Shown one piece after another: positions 22,100-34,000 of a stretch of 64,000 nucleotides of DNA. The first letter of the stretch is position 1. Each line of letters begins with the position of its first letter. Below the pieces are notes generated by a model, which was not told the DNA's origin, searched no databases, and saw only the letters and a program-made list of their open reading frames with translations. Source of the stretch: Mimachlamys varia. Lineage: Eukaryota; Mollusca; Bivalvia; Pectinida; Pectinidae. The stretch lies in assembly GCA_947623455.1 (NCBI GenBank), contig OX392528.1, positions 57,492,322 through 57,556,321 of the forward strand, in the 5' to 3' direction. The position numbers were made by a program, and so were the translations under genes.

Positions 22100-25000
22100 G
22101 TAAATAATCAAAATGAACAACGTTTATCATGAAACGGTTGACCGGAATAAGGCGTCACACCCCTCATCCAATTAAATCTTTTTTTTTACCATTCACAAGA
22201 TATTTGAAATCAGAATTATCTTTTCTTTTAAAGAATGCAATGAAGCATACACGTATTTCTCCCTCAAAATTCGTCACTGAAATGTTTTGTTTGCTATAAA
22301 AATGATATGAAACGCATGACGGTTACGTCTTTTTGTTTTCGACAGGGCTTGCTGTGTCGCTGACACAACGTAAGATAAACAGCCACTAGGGATGTATCAG
22401 TAACACAAAAGACAGATACTCGAAATTAAATTATCACAAACAAAGTGTTCTCAGGCTATTTTGTACATGTGAGACACTTCGAGATATATACGTTGTTATA
22501 ATTAACGCAAACAACGACGTCATGGCGGGAAAATGTAATTTGATAAGAGTTGATTCCCTTTTTTTCCACAGAATTTGTGGCGCCAGTGGGCCTCTTTACA
22601 TCTATTCGTCTATGTTGTTTTGGAGGTATTTGATTATTCTATTGAGAAATTGCAATGCCCTTTTGTGTACTATTTATTTCTCTCTGTAAATAGATACCTG
22701 CTACTTAATTGCATTTCCAAACGTCCTTTGATGCGAAATAAGAAACAGAAATCAGTACAAGTAATCTCTTTTTCATTATAAAATCTTAATTGCCCGTATG
22801 TCAGTACAATGAAGTATACCTCAATAGATATTTCAAAATCTAGGACAAAATTCAAAATTCCTATAAAAACAAAATTGACAAAAGGATATATTTTGAAATA
22901 AATATTCTCCGATGTACATTTAAATAAATTCAAAAATAAAATGTAAATTCTGGAGTTGAAGTTATGTAAAAGATGTGCATTGCTTAGGTTAACGTACAAG
23001 CATGAGCTACAGGGAAGGAACCTATCTATATTCCCTCATCCTATTAGCTCAACGATAGCCCATCGGTTTGTAGAGCCAAGGATCGCAACGGTACTATCTT
23101 TATTATTTTCCTTGTCCTATACCAAATTGTTGCCGATGACCATCCCTGTTCAATGAAGGAGACAGGAGAATCCTTGATGGCGAGTCAAAGAATCTCGGTT
23201 GGAGATTAAGAAAATGAAAATAGGGGAAAGTGTAAAAAGCGCGAAGCAGCAAGAATACACATGTAAACATTGAACACAAATGACAAGCTCTCATTCAGGT
23301 GAATATTGCAAGTTTTACCAAGTTATACCTGTACATAGACCATATATGTAGATGTCTCTTGCCCGGGGCACTTACAACATAGGTACAGTGGCGGGGAGGG
23401 GGAGGGGACGGGGTGTTCAAAAAACTAATTATAAGAGTCCAGTTTGTTTTCATAACGATCGCTCGGTAATGGCTGTCGTAGCGGATCGCCGGACACGGGA
23501 CAGGTAAAACTCTGACTTGTTATTTATCTTGAAGCTGAACCCGCACTTGACTGTCTCCTAGTCACTGTAATGCTGTTTAATGTATATTGTAAAATTAACA
23601 AATTCCGTATAAATATGATGCGAATTTATATAGTTTTTCGACAGGAGGGTTCCATATGTTTTTCATTCCATAAAATGTATCGACCAATTATACCAAATCG
23701 TGCGTGTGTGCGCTGGGAATCGCACACATCTTTCAATCGCCCAGTTGTGCGCACCATGGGCGAGCGATGTGTGCACGCTGTATGCACGATGCACGCACGC
23801 AGTTTTTGGTGCGTTGTGCGTTACCACAACTGTAAAAAAAAATTCAGAGAATACCAAAGCGTCAACAAAACTATAATCCGAACTCAAAATCGATTAACTA
23901 GGGTCAAAATAGGAACAAAGGAAATATTTACATGGAGAATTTCGTCAAAGCACAAGAGAATAAGACCAGTTGTTCCGGAAGAGTAAGCGTCTTCTGCGTC
24001 ATCGACGACACCCGCCATGTAAATTTTGGTCACATCCAAGTAAGCATCAATCCTCAAAATGAGAACCGATTCATCATTGTCATCACAACGAGTAACCACA
24101 CTAACAAGCAAACTCAAAAACGTCCATCTTCATATCACACAAAGATACAGAATATTTTTCGACAATATCAAGATGGCGACCATAAAACTTGTCCATAGTC
24201 TTCATCAACCTGCATTTCTCGAATACCTGTGCCGTAAGTTTGTTCGTCAGCAGTTGACATCTATCAGGAAAATCTCGATATTCAGAGCAAGCCCTAGAAT
24301 ATCGAATCAACTACGACATGTAAACACCATAGGATTGCGAAGCAGGGATGTTACTATCAAGAAAGGGAAAGTTCACGATCGGAAAATCGAAATCGTCACG
24401 TTTATCATCAAGCTTAGTAGTAAGTTGCCCGTGTTGGTCATACGAGGGGTGTTCTATAAATAATGTCATATGTGCTTTATTTCGCGGAAATCGTGCAATT
24501 TATGAACAAAACAACCTCGTGTCGATTGAGTGATCACTGGCTCGTGACTCAGGTAAATATCTCGTCCACACGTTCACTGGCCTCGGTACAGTGTACATCG
24601 TTTCATAGCCTATTCGGTAGACTAGACACAAAATTACACGAAAACGAGCTGAAAATGCTCTTGAAATTAGGGCCTATATAAAAGGTAGGTCATTACTCGG
24701 CATAAAAGCCGAAGATATTCACCGCGAGGTGTGTGACATTTATGGGGAGGGCCAAATGTCTCACATGACTGTTTGTAGGTGGGTAGGTAAATTTAGTGCT
24801 GGACAGCAGCAACTGAAAGATGCTGCTCACCCAGGTCGTCCTGCAACAACTACGACCAAAGGTAACATAGAAAAAAATCCGAAAAATCCTCCAAACTGAT
24901 GCTCGATTCACCGTAAGACAATTGGCTCGAATGACAAACTTGTCGTTAACAAGAGTTCATGCACTTTTGAAGAAACACCTAAAAGTTAGAAAGATAAATG

Positions 25001-28000
25001 CAAGATGGATACCCCATTTGTTAAAGGATGAGCAAAAGAAGACGCGTGTAACAATTGCAAAAAACTTCTCAAAATGTACCCAAAATGTAGTAAAAAGGCT
25101 TTTGATATTATAGTCACTGGTGATGAGACCTGGGTGTATTATTTTGAACCAAAGCGGAAGGTTGCCAACCGAATAGGGGCCACTAAAAATGCCAGACGCC
25201 CAAGTATTGCCAAACGAATACGAACGGTAAAGAAGGTTTTGTATGCTATTTTTTTCACTAATAATGGGTCCAGCTATTAAAATCCCGTCGCCAAAAGGCA
25301 GAACGGTCACAGGCAAGTTCTATAAAAACGTTGTTCTGATAAAAGTTGAAGAACTACTACAAAAGTCGCCGCCCCAAAACAGGACTTAAGTATGTCCGAC
25401 TTTTGCATGATAATGCATACGCTCACAAGGCACGTATTGTGACTGACTTTTTGGAGTCAGAGAAGGTTACCGTCCTTCCGCACCCTCTGTATTCGCCAGA
25501 CTTGGGCCCCTGCGACTATTTTCTCTTTCCAAAATTTAATATCATTTCTCTGGAAGGAGATACAATTTGAGAAATGCCCTTGGATCTGCTGTTTACCAGT
25601 ATCTGATGGATGTACCCATTGAAGAGTATGAAAAATGCTTCCAAAAATGGATTGACCGGCTAAAAAGGTGTGTTCTGGCTGGCGGAGAGAATTTTGAAGG
25701 GCAGAGCAAATTAAAATGAACAAAAGCACTTCCGCTATATGAGCACCGATGCAAGTGACATTATTTTTGGAACACCTCGTAGTTTAAGTAAAGATCGAGG
25801 TAAGAAGCTGATGTAGGAGAGTCTGTTGAGAGTCAAGTTCAGTAGGGTATATACGATCGACTAGGTCAGCAAACTTGTTGTTGTTTATAGACAACACATC
25901 GTCGATATACCTGAAAGTGAAATTGAAAGATTTGGCAAGGTTTTTGTTACCCGTCCTGATAAGCCCCTCGAAAAAATTCAGCCTCGTATGAAAACAAAAA
26001 CAAGTCAGCCAAAAGTGGTGCACAGTTAGTGCCCATTGGAATGCCAACAGTCTGTTGGAAAATCTTTCCTCCGAACTCAACAAAGATATTGTAAACCAGG
26101 AATTCAATCATTCGTACTATATCTTCCTCAGTATATTTCAACCTAGCTTTTTTACAGAACTTGCCTGTGACCGTTCTGCCTTTTGGCACCGGGATTTGAA
26201 TAGCTGGACCCTTATTAGTGAAAAAATAGCATACAAAACCTTCTTTACCGTTCGTATTCGTTTGGCAATACTTGGGCGTCTGGCATTTTTAGTGGCCCCT
26301 ATTCGGTTGGCAATCTTCCGCTTTGGTTCAAAACAATACACTCAGCTCTCATCACCAGTGACTATAATATCAAAAGCCTTTTTACTACATTTTGGGTACA
26401 TTTTGAGAAGTTTTTATGCCATTGTTACACGCGTCTTCTTTTGCTCATCCTTTAACAAATGGGGTATCCATCTTGCATTTATCTTTCTAACTTTTAGGTG
26501 TTTCTTCAAAATTGCATGAACTCTTTTTAACGACAAGTTTGTCATTCGAGCCAATTGTCTTACGGTGAATCGAGCATCAGTTTGGAGGATTTTTCGGATT
26601 TTTTTCTATGTTACCTTTGGTCGTAGTTGTTGCAGGACGACCTGGGTGAGCAGCATCTTTCAGTTGCTGCTGTCCAGCACTAAATTTACCTACCCACCTA
26701 CAAACAGTCCTGTGAGACATTTGGCCCTCCCCATAAATGTCACACACCTCGCGGTGAATATCTACAGCCTTTATGCCGAGTAATGACCTACCTTTTATAT
26801 AGGCCCTAATTTCAATAACATTTTCAGCTCGTTTTTGTGTAATTTTGTGTCTAGTCTACCGAATAGGCTATGAAACGATGTACACTGTACCGAGGCCAGT
26901 GAACGTGTGGACGAGATATTACCTGTGTCACGAGCCAGTGATCACTCAATCGACACGAGGTGGTTTTGTTCATAAATTGCACGATTTCCGCGAAATAAAG
27001 CACAGATGACATTATTTATGGAACACCCCTCGTATGCTCAGTTTAGCATGTGGTATGGTAGTGTAAAGGGTGGGAAAATCAAATGTTTTGATGGACGAAA
27101 CATTTTTGAGAAGGGGGTGCTCAAGACTGATAAGAAGATCTTTTGAGTTTTTCAAAATCCACATCCCATTAATGCCACTTCTGGAGTATACAGTGTCACA
27201 ATAAGACTGAAGCCTTGATTTAACGGTACTAGGAATGGTAGTAAGAAGTTTTGATAATGACTTGGTTGAGCATTGAGACGAGCCAGCGATAAAACGTTGC
27301 TTATAAGTGTAGTTTAGTTTAGTTTAAGTATCCAATATAGCCGAGGTAAGTCAGCGTCTTTATCATTAACGGGTATTTTGAATGATTGCAATACTGATGT
27401 ATAATTGGAAAATATTTCATCTTTCGAAAAACTGGTTAATACGTAAGTAGGGTTACCTTGGTTATCAAGCAGGCCCAGTTCTTTTTGCAAACAATGAATG
27501 CAATAGTGTAACTAGTTTTACCTGAACTGAAAACAGCATGCACTGGACGATTGTTTTAGAGAGGGAACCTTTCTCACTGATACTCTGATTTAGAGACTAA
27601 TATCGAAATTTTAACATTGGGCTATCATTTTATGAACATTGAAGTAATTTTGTATTACTTTTATAACAATATAAAATATATTTACACACTCCCATTTGGA
27701 TATTATTTATCTAATATTTTTCGTCAGTACAGATTTTTTTTTTAATTTTTGGGGCTGAACTGCATTTTATATCAATATTAAACATAATAGATAAAGCTTA
27801 TGCCATTTATTGGAAGGAAACATAAACATTTTAGTATAACCATTTTCAAGAAGGTAACAACCAATACGGCTGTACCTGGTCCTTAATGGCCGCTTTGGTA
27901 ATGGTGGCAGTGTATTAATCGATGCTGTTGACTATCAATCTGATAATGTGAATGATCTTACTGAGCCGAAAAGCATGGATAAATCTGTAAACACTTTTGC

Positions 28001-31000
28001 TAGAAAGTTATTGTCTCTGTGTAACTCTACTGGGTTTAGGATATTGAATTGACGTCACTCGGGTGACCCGGATGGAAGTGTTACTTTTTTCAGTTCTGTT
28101 GGTACCAGTCTGATTGATTACCTCTTAGCAGAGAGTGACAACTTTCATAATGTAAATTATTTTAAGTCAGGTAATTTTGTAACCATGTCTGATCACTCAC
28201 CTTTGTGTTTTTAATTAAGACTTGATATAAATATGGACGCATACTTCCTTGGAACTTCAGCCCATCCTAGATGTGTATGCAGAAATGTAAAGTGGAGTGA
28301 TGATAATTAACACTCCATTAGACAGAAACTAAGTCAAAATACCAATGCTTTAAGTGAGGTCCTCGCTACACCTTTGTTAAACAAGACAGATGTCGAAGTA
28401 TGTGTTGACAGCCTTTGTTCTTTTCTGAATGAAATTTGTTTACCAGTGTGTGATGAACATAGATTAAAAGTCAACTATAACTGATAATGTTCCAAAGAAA
28501 AACAAAATTCAGTGTGAAGATAAACCCTGGTTTAATCTCACATGTAAACAGAAATATAAGATATACAAAGATGCATTGCATACATTTAACAATTTTAAAA
28601 ATGCTGATAATCATAGAATATCGAAAACAATGAAAATGCTAAATGAACTTTTTATTGATTGCAAGGATATCATTTTGCCATTTGTAATCACTCTTGTTAA
28701 TTCTATTTTTGAATTGGGGATTTTTCCTGAAGCTTGGTCAACTGGAAATAAATAAGAAAAGACCTAAGCGTTAATAAAATCACAATCCAAACTCAAAATC
28801 GATTAAACCAGGGGCAAAATATGAACAAAGGAAATTTACATGGGGACTCTTGTAAAAGTACAGGAGAATAAGACCAGGTGTTCCAAAAGAGTAAGCGTCT
28901 TCTGATTCATCGACGACATGTTGGTCGTAGTTTAAGTAGAGATCGAGTTAAGCAGCTGATGTAGAAGTGTTTGTTGTGTCCTTTATTTCAAGTTCAGAAG
29001 GGTGTATACGATCGACGTGGTCAGCAAACTTCTTGTTGTTTATAGACAACACATCGTCGATATATCTGAAAATGAAACAAATGCTCAATTTGGTTTTAGA
29101 CCTGGACATTCAACTGTGGATGCAATATTTGTCTTTCAGACTTTGACTAATAGATACTAATTAAAAAAGGAGGAAGACTTTATTGTTGCTTTATTGATTA
29201 TAAGAAAGCCTTTGATTTAATTGACAGATCTCAGATGTGATGTAAATGAATTAAGCAGGGTGTTACATTGTATAGGGGAAATGTTACGAATAATTTAATC
29301 ATTATTGAAGTCTTGTGTAAAGCACAATGGTTTTTGTTTCCTAAATGCAATCGGTCTTTTCCAGGGGAAAATTCTGTCACCCATTTTATAATCCATGTAC
29401 GTCAATGACTGTAAAATACATTTTATAAAAGAAGGTTGTCCATCAATCGAAATAAATTTGATTAATGTTTTTCTGTTAATGTACGCCGATGATAGTGTGC
29501 CATTTGCAGAAACGCCAGAAAAAAAAATACAACAAATTCTGGAAGCTCTCAAATCATATAATAAAAAGTACAAACTCAATTTGAACACTGATAAGAAAAC
29601 AATTGTAGTTTTTAGGAATGGTGGTGGGATAAGAAATAATGAGAAATGGTTTCATGACAATCATGAGCTCCAAGTCGTTAACCAATTCAATTATCTAGGC
29701 ATGTTTTTAAATTATAACGGAAAATTTAATGTTACTCAAAAACATGTGGCAGATAAAGGTAATAAGACATATTATTCACTATGTAATTAGTTCAAAAATC
29801 ATAGTTTTAATATCACAACACCGCGTTCTGTATTCGACACTTATGTCAATAGCATTGTAAGTTATAGTGTGGAAATATGGGAATTTCATAAGGCTTTAGA
29901 TGTTGAAAGGATACATATATATATTTTGGGAAAGGCTTCTCAGAAACAAGAGGAGTACTTTTAACAATTTATTGTGAGTTTAGGAAGATTACCTTTGTGT
30001 GGATGTAGCAAATTGAATTTTTTTCAAATATAGGTTGAAATTAAAAACTACGAATAATAGAATTTTTTAAATCATGTTACGAAGAAAAAATTTTGTCTAA
30101 TGATAGCCGGTTTTAAGATATCCGCACTGAACTTAACATATCGGGTTTAGGTTACCTAATTACAGAAATACCTATACAATCATTTAGCAAATACTTTTTG
30201 ATATTTACCCACAGGAAATACTAGCAAATCGACCTTTATCGACATATGATAGATAATTTTACTCTTCAATTATATTTAAGAAAATCAATAAATAACCCAT
30301 ATAAAAAGATTATAGTTCGTTTTAGACTTAGCTCACATAATTTTGATATTGAACAGTGGCGTTATAAAAACCTACATAAAGATCAAAGATTTTGTAATTT
30401 ATGTACCTCATATAGCATTGAAGATGAATTTCATTTTATATTAAAGTGTAACTTTTATAACGACTTAAGGTACGAATTTATTAAGCCCTATTATTATAAA
30501 CGACCAAGTGTTTTTCAAATTGATTCAGCTATTTAATACTCAAAACATTAAGGAATTGAAAAGATCAGGAAAATTCTTGTTTTTAACTAGTAAACGTCGG
30601 AATAGCACCGTATAATCTTATATCGATTTTTTCCAAGTCACATTTCAATAAGTGTTTCTTTTTATATTTGATAAGATATCGTAATAACACTGTAATACCT
30701 TTTATCCAATTTTGCCTGCTTACATTTCAATCAGTATTCCTAATCATAATTGAAAAGAAATTTGTAAAATGTTTATAAAAATGATATATGCTGTCTCTTA
30801 AGATATATGTCATTTTGTCGTATTGCACGGTTAATGATATTACATAGGGATTGAACGGCGTTTTTTAATTTTCATGCCGGTATGAATGCAAAGCGGTTAC
30901 ATCCATATTCCATGAAGCCCGCTAGGGCTTCATGGTCAATATGGGTGTAACCGATTTGCATTCATACCGGCATGAAAATTAAAACAACGCCGTTCAATTC

Positions 31001-34000
31001 ATATATTTACATTTTTACTACTGAACAATTGTCTAATCTATTTCCTTATTTGTTGAACAACAAACTGCGTTTGTTATTGCGCCGTCCTTTAAACGAAAAA
31101 GGCGGAACAGCCATAATTTGGGTAAAATTGACGCCAATAATCTACCGTAGTCATTTGAACGTTTGACGCGGGGGCATTCTCCATGTTATCCGAAGCGGAG
31201 CCGTAAGACTCCCATTGAACAAGACTAATATATTACGTCATAAGTAATTCACGTGAATGGATGTATTCATACTGTATTCATGATGTATTCATAGTCTAGT
31301 GTTTGTTGTTTTCAGTTGGTATGTTCATATAGAGAAGAAAAAATCAGAATGTAAATATATGTACATATTGTTATCATGTATGCCATTATGCAATGTGTTC
31401 ATCTTGTTAGTATGACTATTAATGTTAACATGTTTTATTATAAATTTTTATTATACATACATATATGTATGTGTATTGCACAAGGAATAAAGTTATCTGA
31501 ATCTGAATCTGAACGAAATCAGGGAGAATCAGGTTTTCCGTCCGTTTGTAGACACAAATATGTACCGGCTACTCCTCCTAAACTACTGAGGGGATTTCAA
31601 CGAAACTTGGTGGCAGTGATCCTTATACATAGTAGATGTGCGTAATTTAGATCACGTTAAAAAAATGGTAACCAGGTCACTATACTTTATTTTTGAGGGA
31701 AAATTTTGTCAGACAATTACTAATAAACCTGTGAACCGATTCAAGAGACACTAAACAGGAATTTTAGGGACCATGTGTTAATGTGCATGCAGGGTATCTT
31801 TCTACATAAATTTTGGTTGCCGTGGTAACCAGGTAAAAATACCCAAATTATTGTGGAACACTTATTTGACAGCGCAACTCCTTGATCCCATTTCAATGGA
31901 GCCTACACAAGAATTTAAGGGATTATGCGTAGATATGCATTCAGATTTTTTTTAACTAACAGAAATTAAGGTTGCCATGGTTACCAGGCCATATACACAT
32001 ATTTTTGTTGGAAACTTTTCAAAAGACAACTCCTCCCAGCCAGTGAGCTAGATTCAACGAAGTTCCACATGAACCAATTTCCATGAAACTACAAATGGAC
32101 GTTTGGGATGATATGTATAAATGTATCTGCAAATAACAATTTGTTCATCATCAACATTGCCTTATAAAAGTTTTTATTGCAAAGGTGAGGGGCGGGGGTA
32201 TAAATAATATTTAATATAACATTTTTAAATAATATAAAAAAGAAGGGAGAAATTTTGTTTATTTTTTTTTTCCGATCAAAAATAACCAGTTTTTTTCTTA
32301 CAACATCAAATTGGTTTTACAAATTTTAAATTTGTTATTTTTATGGACATTTTCATTTTACAGATCTTGAAAATATGTCTTTTTTTCAGGAAACGGGACA
32401 ATTGAGTTCAACGAATTTTTAGTGATGATGTCTAAACGGCTATCCTCAGACCTAAAGAAACAGAAACAGGAATATGTTGACGCATTCAAGGCGATGGATC
32501 AGAACGGGGACGGGGTAATCAGTGCGTCCGAACTTCGGCAAGTTCTCAAGTCCATGGGTGAACATATAAACGACAAGGATATAGACGATATGATGAAAGC
32601 AGCCGACAAGGACGGCGACGGTCAAATTGACTATTACGGTAAGAGTGTCACGTGATGATCTCACAAAACTCACTTCAAATTCATATAAGACTCTTTCATG
32701 ACCAGGGGACTTAACATAGGAAAATTCCATCCGAGAGGTTTTCAAATTCGGTTAAACCCGAGGCTTTTTTTGTTAATAAGCCACTAACAGGAATACTAAC
32801 CGACAAAATAAAATGGCTGTATATTGCAAATTATGTTAAATGTTACCGTAACAGTGAACTAATTTTTCCATATGTAAGTGAAATGTACAGTTGAGGGATC
32901 GCACAACGTTACACGATGTGCAGTGGGCGCACGATGGGCGAACGGTGTATGCACGATGTGCGAACGATGCGATCCTGGGCGATTATTTCCAACGCACCTG
33001 TGAGCGCACGATAAACTAACATTGTGCAATAACAATCGTGGTTGATGTAAATTAAGAAATGGTTTAACAATATAAACGGTTTCGCACTAGTTGTTTTAAA
33101 CATATTTCTATATTTCAACTATTTTCACTAGCTGATAGTTCTATCTATATATTTCTTAAAATTAGTCATAGTCTTTCTGTAGTTTTTGAAACAAACCAAA
33201 CAGACACATGTAAATATTCAACACATATTGACAAGTTCTCATTCAGGTAAACATTGCCAGTTTTATTAAGTTATACACTGCACCTGTACATGGACAATAT
33301 ATGTAGATGTCTCTGGCCCGGGTGGGGGCCTTTACACTCGCCTAGGTGTGAAAATACAGGTAGAGTGGTGGGGAGGGGAGTTTTTTTTAAATACCTAAGT
33401 ATAAGAGTCCAGTTTGTTTTCATAACGGTCGCTCGGTAACGGCTGTCGTAGCGTATCGCCGCACACGGGACAGGTAAAACTCTGGCATTTTATTTACCTA
33501 TTCTGTTACCTAGTAGCTAAACCCGCACTTGGCTGTCTCATGGTCACTCTAATACTGTTTACTGTATATTGTTAAATTGACATAATCTCAATAAAATATG
33601 ATGCGAATTTAAATAGTTTTTGGACAAGAGGGTTCCATATGTTTTTCATTCCGTAATATGTATCGACCAATTGTACCAAATCGTGCGTGTTTGCGATTCT
33701 AATCGCACACATAAACGCACGATATTTAGATCGCCCAGGTGTGCGCACCATGGGCGAACGATGTGTGCACGATGCACGCACGATGCACGCACGCAGTTTT
33801 TGGTGCGTTGTGCGTTACCACAACTGTATGTAATTTTTTTTCGATTTGACTATAGATAGCAATATTGGTTGTCACGTCGAGTTAAAAAGATCATAGAATA
33901 CCAAATCGTCAACAAAACCATTATCCGGGGCAAAATAGGAACAAAAGAAAGATTTACATGGAGATTCTCGTAAAAACACAAGAGAATAAGACCAGGTGTT

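Larger units (their letters stand above)
23846..27513 (-). mobile_element. Penelope-like element, split by two mariners
   Basis: The 3' tail and C-terminal RT are at 23846-24442, the middle RT (including [16 protein letters not shown]) at 25782-26155, and the N-terminal RT at about 27035-27513. A full-length mariner (24443-25779) and a truncated inverted mariner (26156-27032) interrupt it. Flanking PLE sequence is continuous across the first mariner; at the second, part of the RT is also missing. Frameshifts and deletions disable it. Confidence 0.8.
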
